This document shows positions 1 to 8,645 of a stretch of DNA of 64,000 nt, in pieces. Source of the stretch: Nitrospira sp. (lineage in GTDB: Bacteria > Nitrospirota > Nitrospiria > Nitrospirales > Nitrospiraceae); NCBI GenBank assembly GCA_024998565.1, contig JACOEM010000008.1, forward strand, positions 62,001 to 126,000. Direction: 5' to 3'. How positions within the stretch are numbered: the stretch's first letter is position 1; every line of letters begins with the position of its first letter. The position numbers and the translations under genes were made by a program. The notes under the pieces were generated by a model. It saw only the letters and a list, made by a program, of their open reading frames with translations. It was not told the origin of the DNA and ran no database searches.

Positions 1-355
1 AGTCGCTCATTTCGCGCGGATCGCGGCTCGTTACCAGGTGAGCGCGTCGTGGGTGGAAACGTTGCGCCAGATAGGTCAGGACGGTTGGGTCCTGCGAATG
101 AAAAATATCGGCGGTGGATTCCCGAATCAGGCGGCAGGCCGCCACGACGTTTCGTGGTGAAAAACTCCGGATCTCCACCCCGCCGATCGTTTCACTCGGC
201 TGTTGTCCCTGTCGCCCGGGAACAATGACGCTGACCCGGTGGCCAGAGCGCACAAGACTCTCGGCCAATTTCCGGGACATGCTCCCGAATCCGCCGTAGA
301 TCCCCCAGTCGAAGTACTGGCTCGTCAGAATGCAGATATGCGGCCGCGCGCTCAT
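1..355 (-). CDS. GT4-type glycosyltransferase, N-terminal part (cut by window edge)
   Basis: The first 118 residues are visible; the rest runs off the left edge. The protein starts MSARPHICILTSQYF and continues with YGGFGSMSRKLAESL, the glycine-rich N-terminal acceptor loop typical of GT-B fold family 4 glycosyltransferases. It would transfer a sugar from a nucleotide-sugar donor to a lipid or glycan acceptor at the cytoplasmic face of the membrane. The start ATG overlaps the stop of the upstream glycosyltransferase gene in an ATGA, so the two are probably translationally coupled. It is the last visible member of the minus-strand envelope cluster. Donor and acceptor cannot be read from the sequence. 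Confidence 0.85.
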   Translation of the reverse strand, partial: MSARPHICILTSQYFDWGIYGGFGSMSRKLAESLVRSGHRVSVIVPGRQGQQPSETIGGVEIRSFSPRNVVAACRLIRESTADIFHSQDPTVLTYLAQRFHPRRAHLVTSRDPREMSD

Positions 356-1563
356 GCCCGTGGCTCCCTCTGCCACCCGCCATCGGTGTCCGCAGTGGAG
401 CGACCGACCACCGGCCTGGCTGCCGGCGCGGGTGCCATCACGCTCGCGCACAATTCGAGATACCTGGTCGCGAGCGCGGGCCACCCAAATTGGAGCACCC
501 GCCGGCGATTCTCCGCACCCATCCGTCGTCGCAGGTCATCGGCCTGCAGCAACTCCCTCATGGCGCGCACCAGCGCCGGCACATCGGCCCAGGGGACAAT
601 CTCGCCGTTCTTCCCCTTCGTCACCAACTCCGCGGTTCCTCCCGTGTCGGTCACAATGACCGGCAACCCGGACGCCATCGCCTCCAACAACGCAATCGAC
701 ATGCCCTCCTGCTCGGACGGCAACACAAACACATCTGCCTCTTGGTACACAGCCGGCATCCGGTCCCGCCCAACGAATCCCTTGAAAATCACAGAGTCCG
801 CCACTTGGAGGCGGTCCGCCGACTCCCGTAACACGGTCTCGGCATCGCCGGTACCCACGAATAGCAGCTGTAGCGGCTGCTCACAGGTGGCCCGCAATTG
901 CGCAAATGCTTTCAGCAGATGATGTTGCCCCTTGCGCTCGATCAAGCGCGCGACACAGACAATCGTGAATGGCCGATTGGATTCCAGATGGATGGGAGTG
1001 AACAGAGTGGTATCGACGCCATTGGGAATCGTTACCAGCGGCAGACCCGGCAGCGTGCGATGCGCCAAGGCTTCCTGCTCCCCACTGATAGCCGTCACGG
1101 CTCCCGCATGCCGCCAAATCCGTTTGATCAACGGCGTCAGCACCGGATAGAGGTAGGCGTAGCGCGCTTCGAAACCGGGCACGTCCGGCCCTTGAAGCGA
1201 CAACACGTACGGCAGACCGTGGGTCAACCGCAGCAGACAACTGATCGCCCCTGCCGGCACTCCGGCAAAGGCAAAGCTGACATCGTACCGATGGGCGCGC
1301 AGAAGGCGCTGCGCCATGCGCAGGCCTCGCCAGCTGTACCGCAACAACTCGCGATTGGTCGCATGGTGGATGTTCCGATTGTCGACGGGAACTTTATAGA
1401 TCGTAATCCGCTCCGCAAACCGCTCGCTCTCATACCTCGCCTTGGTCCGTGAAGAGGTCACCAGGTCTACGACCACATCCCGATGCGACGCCATCTCCTG
1501 CAACAGGTGATAGTTCACCACGCCGGTGCCGCCGCCCAGCGGAGGAAACTCATTATCGAACAT
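352..1563 (-). CDS. GT4 family glycosyltransferase
   Basis: About 403 residues with a full GT-B layout. The N-terminal loop is PPLGGGTGVVNYHLLQEM and the C-terminal domain carries FVLPSEQEGMSIALLEAMAS followed by GLPVIVTDTGG, the E-x7-E donor-binding region of family 4 glycosyltransferases. It probably transfers a sugar from a nucleotide sugar during synthesis of a surface glycolipid or polysaccharide. Start choice is uncertain. ATG at 1563 has only a distant Shine-Dalgarno, whereas an in-frame ATT at 1575 sits nine bases after GAGGAG and would give the more usual N-terminus IRILMFDNEF. The gene follows the GT2 gene closely and overlaps the next GT4 by four bases. Substrate is unknown. Confidence 0.9.
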   Translation of the reverse strand: MFDNEFPPLGGGTGVVNYHLLQEMASHRDVVVDLVTSSRTKARYESERFAERITIYKVPVDNRNIHHATNRELLRYSWRGLRMAQRLLRAHRYDVSFAFAGVPAGAISCLLRLTHGLPYVLSLQGPDVPGFEARYAYLYPVLTPLIKRIWRHAGAVTAISGEQEALAHRTLPGLPLVTIPNGVDTTLFTPIHLESNRPFTIVCVARLIERKGQHHLLKAFAQLRATCEQPLQLLFVGTGDAETVLRESADRLQVADSVIFKGFVGRDRMPAVYQEADVFVLPSEQEGMSIALLEAMASGLPVIVTDTGGTAELVTKGKNGEIVPWADVPALVRAMRELLQADDLRRRMGAENRRRVLQFGWPALATRYLELCASVMAPAPAARPVVGRSTADTDGGWQREPRA

Positions 1564-1580
1564 GAGAATACGAATGGCGA

Positions 1581-2744
1581 CTATCTCCTCGTCACCCGGC
1601 GAGCTACGTAGAGTGGGCGCCGTTTGACCTCGTCGGAAATCCGGCCGATGTACTCGCCGATGACCCCGATCGTCATCAGTTGAATGCCCGAGAGAAAAAA
1701 GATGGAGACGACCAGTGTGGTAAAGCCTGGCACGCCGGTGCCCAGCGTGAACTTCTTGACCAGATAGAACAACGCTACAAGGAACGACAGGAACGACACG
1801 CTGAACCCCAGGAGGGTAATGATGCGCAGCGGCATATGGCTGAAGGAGATCAGTCCGTCCAGCGCGAGATAGAGGAGCTTCCTGAACGTGTACTTGGGCG
1901 CCCCCGCATGGCGGGCGTGGCGTTCGTAGGGCACGCCGATTTGTTTGAACCCCACCCAACTCCGAATCCCCCTGACAAAACGATTGCGCTCGGGCATGCG
2001 CACCAGGAGGTCCACCACTCGCCGGTCCATGACACAAAAATCTCCGGCGTCCAATGGGATGTCGATGTTGGCCACCCGCTGCAGCAGGCGATAAAACCCC
2101 GCATAGGCCAATCGCTTCCCCCACCACTCTTTACGCTCGGTCCGGATGGCATAGACGACCTCCCAGCCCTCCCGCCACTTGGCCAGAAAGGTGTGCAACA
2201 CCTCGGGGGGATCCTGCAGGTCGGCGTCCATAATGCAGACGACTCGTCCACGGCTCTGCTCAAGCCCGGCACTGATCGCCACCTGATGCCCGAAATTCCG
2301 CGCAAACTCCACGATGACGATCCGTTGATCCTCCGCTTCCAGCCTTCGCAAAATGTCCGGACTCTGGTCCTGACTGCCGTCGTCCACCAGAACGATTTCA
2401 TACTCCATTCCCAGATTCACCAACGCTCTGGTGAGGCGGCCATGCAGCGTGAGGAGATTCTCCTCCTCATTGAAAACCGGGATGATCACGGAGAGCTCAG
2501 GCCGACCCGTCGATGGCTCCGCCTGTCCCATCATGGCCGCGAAGTTTGCCGGTGTGAGGGCATGTCTCTCGCCGTCGGAGGCACGTTCAAGCGCCGAAGC
2601 CAAGGCGCGACAAAATCGCAAGGCCTCGGCCGGGTCCTCCAGAGGCGGCAGCATTCGGTCGCCTACCCGATCCGCGCTGGTCACAGTCTTACCCTCCTGC
2701 ACAGCCGGTGGGGCTGGAGGAGCGCGCTTATATGGTGGTTGCAT
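1581..2744 (-). CDS. GT2 family glycosyltransferase, DPM1/ArnC-like, with C-terminal membrane helices
   Basis: About 387 residues. A GT-A catalytic domain begins near residue 82 with LSVIIPVFNEEENL and contains VLVDDGSQD and the metal-binding MDADLQDPP. The C-terminal part has two transmembrane helices, near the segments IITLLGFSVSFLSFL and LVVSIFFLSGIQLM. This is the architecture of polyprenyl-phosphate sugar transferases such as DPM1 and ArnC, which make a lipid-linked sugar donor. An N-terminal extension of about 80 residues, rich in Pro and Ala, precedes the domain and has no recognised motif. ATG at 2744 is preceded by an AGGGA element. The gene lies upstream of two GT4 genes, so it may supply a lipid-linked sugar for the same envelope molecule. 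Confidence 0.9.
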   Translation of the reverse strand: MQPPYKRAPPAPPAVQEGKTVTSADRVGDRMLPPLEDPAEALRFCRALASALERASDGERHALTPANFAAMMGQAEPSTGRPELSVIIPVFNEEENLLTLHGRLTRALVNLGMEYEIVLVDDGSQDQSPDILRRLEAEDQRIVIVEFARNFGHQVAISAGLEQSRGRVVCIMDADLQDPPEVLHTFLAKWREGWEVVYAIRTERKEWWGKRLAYAGFYRLLQRVANIDIPLDAGDFCVMDRRVVDLLVRMPERNRFVRGIRSWVGFKQIGVPYERHARHAGAPKYTFRKLLYLALDGLISFSHMPLRIITLLGFSVSFLSFLVALFYLVKKFTLGTGVPGFTTLVVSIFFLSGIQLMTIGVIGEYIGRISDEVKRRPLYVARRVTRR

Positions 2745-2970
2745 GGTTTTCCCTACAATGTCAGGCCTTCGGTCTCCCGACAGCCGCGCCGCCGGTCGGC
2801 ACAAGGAATCTCCAACCACATAAGTGTAGCAAGAGAATCGTTTTCATCCAGTTCACGCCATAACGGGCAAAAAATGGTTGGGATGGCGACAACCATCGTC
2901 CCGTGACGAGGCGGTTGTAGGAAAAAGGACGGGTATTTTTGTGTGAAATGGCCGACGGCCGGAATACAGA

Positions 2971-3966
2971 TCAGGGGGCAGGAACCGGAGGCTCTTCGCC
3001 CTTTGGGAGCATGGCAAGGCACGCCAACCCAATGGCAATCCAGACAAATTCCCGAAAGCGCCGCAACAGGGCAAAGGTGATTCCGGTCACATCTCCATAC
3101 CCGAACGCCGTCAGCAGCAAGAGATTGCCGGCGTCCTGCGCACCTAAGCTCCCCGGGATGAAGAAGGTGCCCCCTTTGATCAGCACCGCGAGGGCTCCGA
3201 TCGCCAGGGCCGACAACACTGTGACCGGTTGGCCCAGACAGAGGATCATGACGAACACTTCCAGCGCTTCCGCGAGCCATCCCAGGAGAAACAGCCCGGT
3301 CGAAAGGAGAAAGGCGGAGCGCTGCGTCGCATAAAATCCGGCGATGGTGCGATCCAAGTCCAGCAGTTGTTGCTCACGCGATTCCAGATATTGAATGCGC
3401 AGACCAAGGCGCCGCAGTATCTTCAGGATCCACCCGAACATGCCCTGGCGTTGCACGACCACGAACGCGCCGACCCCGAACCCCAGCAGCCCGACAGAGA
3501 CAAGGCCGGCCATGGCGGTTTGTCCTACCGATCCTCCCGCGCCCAACAGCCAGAACGCGAGCCCGATGCCGGACAGGATAAAGAGAATCTGGGCGATCGT
3601 CATCGTGGTCTTCGCCGTCACCACCGAGGCCAGCCCTTCCACGATCGGCACGCCCTGCCGTTTGAGGAGAAACGCCTTAAGCGGCTCTCCGCCCACGTAG
3701 GCCGTGGGGGTCGTCATGTTCACGACCTCTCCGGCGGTGCGAATGGCCAGCACGCGCCAGAAGGGCACGTTCGTCGCCCACGCGCCGAGCGTGACCAGCC
3801 ATCCGTAGGCTTCCAGAATGTACATGAGCAGCGAGGGGAGGAGAATCACCAGCATGGCGGCGGGGCCGAGTTGCGTGACCGCCTCGTAGATCCGCCCGAT
3901 GCCGATATGCCAGACCAGTACAGAGAACGTCAGGGCCCCGAGCAGAAGGAGGGCCGCCTTAAGCAC
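2971..3966 (-). CDS. Lysylphosphatidylglycerol synthase TM region / UPF0104 flippase-like membrane protein
   Basis: 331 residues with about eight predicted transmembrane helices. The signature FFIPGSLGAQDAG near the C-terminus, together with MTTPTAYVGGEPLKAFLLKR, places it in the UPF0104 (LPG synthase TM) family. Relatives flip or export lipids, or occur next to glycolipid and hopanoid synthesis genes. There is no C-terminal aminoacyl-transferase domain, so it is not an MprF-type aminoacyl-PG synthase. Its start overlaps the stop of the CDP-alcohol transferase gene by eight bases, so the two are almost certainly co-translated. A role in moving the cluster's lipid product across the inner membrane is inference. 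Confidence 0.88.
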   Translation of the reverse strand: MLKAALLLLGALTFSVLVWHIGIGRIYEAVTQLGPAAMLVILLPSLLMYILEAYGWLVTLGAWATNVPFWRVLAIRTAGEVVNMTTPTAYVGGEPLKAFLLKRQGVPIVEGLASVVTAKTTMTIAQILFILSGIGLAFWLLGAGGSVGQTAMAGLVSVGLLGFGVGAFVVVQRQGMFGWILKILRRLGLRIQYLESREQQLLDLDRTIAGFYATQRSAFLLSTGLFLLGWLAEALEVFVMILCLGQPVTVLSALAIGALAVLIKGGTFFIPGSLGAQDAGNLLLLTAFGYGDVTGITFALLRRFREFVWIAIGLACLAMLPKGEEPPVPAP

Positions 3967-5410
3967 GGGCCCGTGCCGAGGGACGAATCACCCAGACCAT
4001 CATCAACCAGAAGACGGTGGAGCCGAGTGCGGCCATCCACAGAAACCAATCCAGTTTATCCAGCAGCGCAAAGAGAAAGACCACCACGGAAAAATCCCGA
4101 CTTGCGACGTTCTTCAGAATGAAGTCGGACCAGGCCGCCTGCTTGGGCGTATTCCAACCACGCGTCGCGCCGATTTTTTGCGCCTTTGTAACCAGCCAGA
4201 ACGACATGATGTTGCCGAACACCGCAGCTCCGCCGAGCGCCAACGGAACCCAGGCGCCTTCGGTACCGGCCTGCCGGAGATACGCGCCGCAGGCGATCCC
4301 GGCAAAGATAGCCATATGCACCACATTGTCCATGGCAATATCCAACCAGGCACCGAACGGCGATTCGGTAAACGTAAGCCGAGCCACCTCGCCATCGCAA
4401 CAATCGATGACCGCCGCCAATTGAAACAGCAACGCGGCCACGATCCCCGCCGAGTACGTCCCGATGCCGAACCCCACGGCCGACATGATCCCGACCGCCG
4501 TCGCCACCATCGTGATGGCGTTAGGCGAACACTTCATCCGCAGAAACAGTTGAGTCAGCAGCCGCGAGAACGTCCGGTTGAAATAGCGATCGACGAATCC
4601 CTCAGCCTCACCCTTCAACGAGCGGAAGAGGGTGCGCTCCGCCAATCCGGCGCTGGTATGATCCCATACGTCCCGGTACCACAGACCTGCGTGGGCCGCA
4701 GCTGCCACCACCCGGACACGCCCTTCCACCGCCGCCCGTTCCAGCCAGCGTCGTACCGGAATCATGCCCGCCGGCTCTGCGGCACCGGAAGGAGATGCGG
4801 CCGCTCCGTTCGGCGGAGTCAAAATACTAGCCGGCAACACCACCAAATCAGCGGCAACCTGGTGGCCCTCTTGTCCCGGATGATTGTGAAACGAGATCAG
4901 CCGCCCTTCCTGAAACGCCACCACCGGATTGCGGCGGCCCATGGCCGGCTCAACCGGACCGGCTTCCCGCGTCACAACGAGCGCCTCGCCGTCTCGCACG
5001 GACTGCCGCAAGTGCTCGATCAAGCCCTTGGAGAACACAGCCTGCACCCCTGCGATCAGACAAAATCCCCGCACTTCGGTGGCCAGTGATTCCCATGTCC
5101 GCGGATCATCGAGCGGGAACTCCCGCACCGGCATCCAGCGCACAGGAATCGTCACCCGGGCCCCCCGTGCCAAGGCATGCTTGAGCAGTTCTTCATCGGA
5201 GCCCGCCAGCACGATCAATTGGCGCATGCCGCCGCGTTGCAGCGTGAGCACGGTACGTTGAAACAAGCTTAAGCCGCCGATAGGGGTTAAGGGACCGACG
5301 TCGGTCAGACCACGACCCGGCCGATCTCCAAACAGACCGGCGCCCGGCAATAGAATGGCCGTGCTCAATCCCTGAAGTTCCGCCCCGCGTTGCAGTGTAC
5401 TTTCACTCAT
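3959..5410 (-). CDS. Two-domain protein: nucleotidyltransferase-like N-terminus fused to CDP-alcohol phosphatidyltransferase
   Basis: 483 residues. Residues 1-250 resemble a nucleotidyltransferase fold (AILLPGAGLFGDR, then LTPIGGLSLFQRTV), but the usual GxGxR loop is altered. Residues 275-480 are a membrane CDP-alcohol phosphatidyltransferase with the complete signature: D336, D339, G340, A343, R344, G353, D357 and D361. Such enzymes displace CMP from a CDP-activated head group onto an alcohol. The architecture recalls the bifunctional IPCT-DIPPS enzymes that make inositol phosphodiesters. Next to PhnW-like and PntC-like genes, the likely substrate is CMP-aminoethylphosphonate with a diacylglycerol-type acceptor, which is inference. 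A 140-base gap separates it from the PntC-like gene upstream. It overlaps the flippase-like gene downstream. Confidence 0.88.
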   Translation of the reverse strand: MSESTLQRGAELQGLSTAILLPGAGLFGDRPGRGLTDVGPLTPIGGLSLFQRTVLTLQRGGMRQLIVLAGSDEELLKHALARGARVTIPVRWMPVREFPLDDPRTWESLATEVRGFCLIAGVQAVFSKGLIEHLRQSVRDGEALVVTREAGPVEPAMGRRNPVVAFQEGRLISFHNHPGQEGHQVAADLVVLPASILTPPNGAAASPSGAAEPAGMIPVRRWLERAAVEGRVRVVAAAAHAGLWYRDVWDHTSAGLAERTLFRSLKGEAEGFVDRYFNRTFSRLLTQLFLRMKCSPNAITMVATAVGIMSAVGFGIGTYSAGIVAALLFQLAAVIDCCDGEVARLTFTESPFGAWLDIAMDNVVHMAIFAGIACGAYLRQAGTEGAWVPLALGGAAVFGNIMSFWLVTKAQKIGATRGWNTPKQAAWSDFILKNVASRDFSVVVFLFALLDKLDWFLWMAALGSTVFWLMMVWVIRPSARARA

Positions 5411-5550
5411 GGTCGGATTCGTCGTTCGTCGCTCGTCATGTGTCTCTCGTCATTCGTATCTCGGAAAAAACTGGAGATCCATCGCGATAGGTAGAGCTGC
5501 CGGATATCTTACGAGAAAGCCTTCCCGATTCAGGCGAGGCGCGCCTCCGT

Positions 5551-6270
5551 TTACAGCCGCGGCAGAACCTCCCGCTCCGCCTTCGTCACGTCCTCGGGGA
5601 AATCGATCTCCGTCCACGGCAACCCGCCGATTTTCTCATGTCCGACCTTCACGTCCTGGAAATACTGCAACAACCCGTCTTCGTATTCCATGTCCCAGCG
5701 GTCCTGATCGATATAGCCCTTGAGCGAGCCGATCACGTGGGCCGTATCAGCCCGTCGCACCCTGAGAAATCCGACTCCCTCGCCCGCAATATCGTACCGA
5801 TCCGGCATCTTTTTGCTCAAGGCTACTACTCGATCGCCCTGCACCACGACCATACATTCCTCGCCCGTTTGCTTCACCGTGTCGTCCATCAACAGGCAGT
5901 TCTCGTAGGGGGAGGCCACCAACCGGCGGAGAATTTCGCGATGAAACAAGACATCCGCATCCATGATCACCACGTCGTCGGATAGCGCCGGCCGGGCAAT
6001 CCATAACGAGGAAATACTGCCCCGGTGGAACTCCTCGTTCACCAAATAGGAAAGATCGACCCCGTGGCAATGCGAACCGACTGCGGCCCTGATCATTTCC
6101 TGCTTATAGCCGACCACGATGGTGGCCTGCCGGATCTTCACCGATGCCAGGGATTCGAGATACCGGGACAGCAAGGTCTGCCCCCCGATCTCGATCAGGC
6201 ATTTCGGCTTGTGCTGGGTCACCGGCCAGAGACGCTTCCCCACTCCGGCGGCAAGGATGATCGCTTTCAT
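5551..6270 (-). CDS. PntC/LicC-like nucleotidyltransferase (probable CTP:phosphonoalkylamine cytidylyltransferase)
   Basis: 239 residues, a single GT-A-like nucleotidyltransferase domain. The nucleotide-binding loop is LAAGVGKRLWPVT, followed by KPKCLIEIGGQTLL. VIMDADVLFH supplies a metal-binding aspartate and WTEIDFPEDVTKAE is the C-terminal acidic signature. LicC and PntC enzymes activate phosphocholine or 2-aminoethylphosphonate with CTP. The start codon overlaps the stop of the PhnW-like aminotransferase gene (ATGA), which makes aminoethylphosphonate the most likely substrate. A sugar-1-phosphate nucleotidyltransferase is the main alternative from sequence alone. Confidence 0.87.
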   Translation of the reverse strand: MKAIILAAGVGKRLWPVTQHKPKCLIEIGGQTLLSRYLESLASVKIRQATIVVGYKQEMIRAAVGSHCHGVDLSYLVNEEFHRGSISSLWIARPALSDDVVIMDADVLFHREILRRLVASPYENCLLMDDTVKQTGEECMVVVQGDRVVALSKKMPDRYDIAGEGVGFLRVRRADTAHVIGSLKGYIDQDRWDMEYEDGLLQYFQDVKVGHEKIGGLPWTEIDFPEDVTKAEREVLPRL

Positions 6271-7367
6271 GCGCGGGCAACCGCTCCCGTCACCACCTCC
6301 TCAAAGGCTCCCAGGAACCCGTCGATCTGTAACTCGGTCAAGGCGCCCATGTTGGCGATCCGGAAGATCTTGGATTCCAGTTGTCCTTGTCCCGCGTAGA
6401 TGACGTAGCCGCGTGCCTTCAATTGATCGTGCAGCGTGGCGTAGCTGATGCCGGAAGGCAGGTGAAAGGCCGTGATCGTATTCGAGAGCGAATCCGACGG
6501 CAACAAAGTCTTGACTCCCAGGGTCGCCATCCGTTCCCGAATGCGTACCGCCGCCCGCTTGTAGCGCTGGAACCGATTGGCAACACCCTCTTCCAGCAAC
6601 TCGCTCAACGCTTCTTCAAAGGCATAGTAAATTTGAACGGCGGGGGTAAAGGGCACAATGCCTTTGCCCTGGTCATCGATATAGTGGGTCAAGTTGAGGT
6701 ACCAGGATCGCTTGGGGTAGTTGCGCATCCGTTCCAGGAATCCTTTGCGCAGCAGAACGAACGACACACCCGGAAATCCCTGGATGCATTTGCCGGCGGT
6801 CCCCGCCACCATATAGATGTGGGACCCGGCAATATCGATCGGTTCCCCGGCCAGGCCGCTGACGGAGTCGAGCACAAAGACCCGATTCAGACTATCGACG
6901 ACTTCTGCGATTTCTTTGACCGGATTGATCAACCCGGTGGTCGTTTCGTGGTGCACCATGGACACCGCATGCACCTCGGGGTGCTGGCGTAGCGCCAAAC
7001 GGACTCGCTCAGGATCAGGCTTAATGTGCCACTCCGACTTGAGTTCGGAGACTCCGAGTCGATGGAGTCCGACCATGCTGGATAAACGCTCACCGTAGAC
7101 GCCGTTGTTGATGACCAACATGCGCTTGGCCATCGGCAGACAGGACATGACCGCGGATTCTACCGCCGCCGTGCCTGACCCCGTCAACAATACGGCCACG
7201 TAGTCGGATTCGGCCCCGGGCACAAACGCCGCCAGCAGTTTGTGTTGGATACGGCCCAACAGATCTGAAAACTCGGACTCGCGATGGCAGATATCCGGAC
7301 GCAACAACGCCTGCCGCACCCGTTCGCTCACGTTCACCGGACCTGGATTTAGAAGTATCATGTTCAT
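6267..7367 (-). CDS. phnW: Class V aminotransferase, 2-aminoethylphosphonate-pyruvate transaminase-like
   Basis: 366 residues, PLP-dependent fold type I. It begins with LLNPGPVNVSERV, the start typical of PhnW and alanine-glyoxylate transaminases. The PLP-binding lysine is K193 in TAGKCIQGFPG and the cofactor aspartate is D167 in FVLDSVSGLAG; MVHHETTTGLINPV is also family-typical. PhnW interconverts phosphonoacetaldehyde and 2-aminoethylphosphonate using alanine/pyruvate. Just downstream of a phosphonopyruvate-decarboxylase-like pair and overlapping a cytidylyltransferase, it is best read as biosynthetic rather than catabolic: no phosphonatase gene is visible. It lies 63 bases after the decarboxylase beta gene. 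Confidence 0.87.
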   Translation of the reverse strand: MNMILLNPGPVNVSERVRQALLRPDICHRESEFSDLLGRIQHKLLAAFVPGAESDYVAVLLTGSGTAAVESAVMSCLPMAKRMLVINNGVYGERLSSMVGLHRLGVSELKSEWHIKPDPERVRLALRQHPEVHAVSMVHHETTTGLINPVKEIAEVVDSLNRVFVLDSVSGLAGEPIDIAGSHIYMVAGTAGKCIQGFPGVSFVLLRKGFLERMRNYPKRSWYLNLTHYIDDQGKGIVPFTPAVQIYYAFEEALSELLEEGVANRFQRYKRAAVRIRERMATLGVKTLLPSDSLSNTITAFHLPSGISYATLHDQLKARGYVIYAGQGQLESKIFRIANMGALTELQIDGFLGAFEEVVTGAVARA

Positions 7368-7430
7368 GCCTCAGGCTGTGGATCGGGACTGAGCGGAGCG
7401 GCCCCACACATCGCACTCAGCACATCGGTG

Positions 7431-8009
7431 CTATTCAATTGCGTTCATGAATCGAGCGGTGATGGCCGGCGGCTCGAGCGCCACCCGCCCGGCATCCTCG
7501 ACAAACTCGTTGACCTTGACCAGCAACATGCTGGGGCCTTCTTTCTTCAACATATCCTTAAATTCGTAGACGAGGTCGTCCCGGTCCAATACGCGCTCGA
7601 CGTTGACGTAGCCTGCCGCCCTGGCCACTTTCTCCAACTGCACGACATTCGAGATGGTCGGCTGATTTCCAGTGGAACCATAGACTTCATTGTCGAACAC
7701 CACATGGATGAAATTTTTCGGCTTCAGCGCGCCCACCGTGGCCAATGTACCCATCCCCATGAGGACATTGCCGTCGCCGTCGAAGACGATGACCTGCTTG
7801 CCTGGCTTGGAGAGCGCCACGCCAAGCGCAATGGCCGGCGCATTCCCCATCGACCCGATCATGTAAAAATGAGTCGGGCGATCGGCAAGCTTGTGGGCTT
7901 CCCGCGAGGGAAATCCATTGCAGATGATGACCGGCTGATCGGTCAGCAATTCGAGCAGCGCCGCCATGGCCTGCGCCCGACTCTGCATGGTGCCTTGTTC
8001 GGGCCTCAT
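7431..8009 (-). CDS. Phosphonopyruvate decarboxylase-like, ThDP-binding (beta) subunit
   Basis: 192 residues. The C-terminal half of a split thiamine-diphosphate decarboxylase, with the cofactor signature GDGNVLMGMGTLATVGAL (G78-D79-G80) and the closing FDNEVYGSTGNQ (N107). It pairs with the alpha gene upstream, whose stop overlaps this start by four bases. Split enzymes of this class decarboxylate phosphonopyruvate (Ppd) or sulfopyruvate (ComDE). The PhnW-like gene directly downstream favours phosphonopyruvate to phosphonoacetaldehyde. In many organisms Ppd is a single polypeptide, so the split form is worth noting. Substrate is inferred from context. Confidence 0.85.
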   Translation of the reverse strand: MRPEQGTMQSRAQAMAALLELLTDQPVIICNGFPSREAHKLADRPTHFYMIGSMGNAPAIALGVALSKPGKQVIVFDGDGNVLMGMGTLATVGALKPKNFIHVVFDNEVYGSTGNQPTISNVVQLEKVARAAGYVNVERVLDRDDLVYEFKDMLKKEGPSMLLVKVNEFVEDAGRVALEPPAITARFMNAIE

Positions 8010-8503
8010 GGATGCAACCCCTTGATAATCCCCTTCTTAATCAGGAGCGCGACCGGAACACGCTGCTTCATCACGGTCTGCCCCACCCACCGGAGATCGT
8101 CCAGCATCGTCGGTTCCGACAGCGTCCGGTGTGGAATTCTCATGGTGTCGAGTAACTGCGGCATCGTCTCGCCCATCACCAGATGTTCCGGGGCGTCTTT
8201 GCCCTCGAACCCCCGCCAGGACACCAGGAGGATACAGGGCTGGCGATAGATCATGTTCAGCGAAATGAGCGTATTCAACGACGTCCCGAGCCCGGAATTC
8301 TGCATGAGCACAGCGGGAACTTTCCCGGCCATGTAGGCGCCCGCCGCCATGGCGACCGCTTCATCCTCACGCACCGCAGGGGTGTAGAGCTTCCGCGTCA
8401 ACAATTCTTCGATAAGGCCGCCGAGCAACGAATCCGGCACCCCGGTGAAAAAATTCACGCCCAGATTCTCGAGCGCTTGCACAAACACATCGCTCTCGAT
8501 CAT
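8006..8503 (-). CDS. Phosphonopyruvate decarboxylase-like, pyrimidine-binding (alpha) subunit
   Basis: 165 residues. The N-terminal half of a ThDP decarboxylase, with FTGVPDSLLGGLIEELL, REDEAVAMAAGAYMAGK (the glutamate that activates ThDP) and QNSGLGTSLNTLISLNM, all typical of the phosphonopyruvate/sulfopyruvate decarboxylase family. It forms the active site together with the beta subunit encoded next. It is the first gene of the minus-strand cluster; the region upstream is shared with a divergent plus-strand gene. PEP mutase, the enzyme that would supply phosphonopyruvate, is not encoded in the window. Confidence 0.85.
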   Translation of the reverse strand: MIESDVFVQALENLGVNFFTGVPDSLLGGLIEELLTRKLYTPAVREDEAVAMAAGAYMAGKVPAVLMQNSGLGTSLNTLISLNMIYRQPCILLVSWRGFEGKDAPEHLVMGETMPQLLDTMRIPHRTLSEPTMLDDLRWVGQTVMKQRVPVALLIKKGIIKGLHP

Positions 8504-8645
8504 GCCCCCTGCTCCTCGTGTCTCATCGGCCCAGGCACAAAAGGCGCATTATAGCCAAGGGGTCCTCCATTCACAAGAACAGCGCCACCGAGTTGCCGTC
8601 ACCGCGAGAACCGTGATAGCGTTTGGGGAGAAACGATTGAAGGCC

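Noticed and set aside
1680-2906. A 408-codon plus-strand open frame over the GT2 gene
   Set aside because: Antisense shadow with His/Arg/Gln-rich composition; the minus-strand protein has all GT2 motifs.
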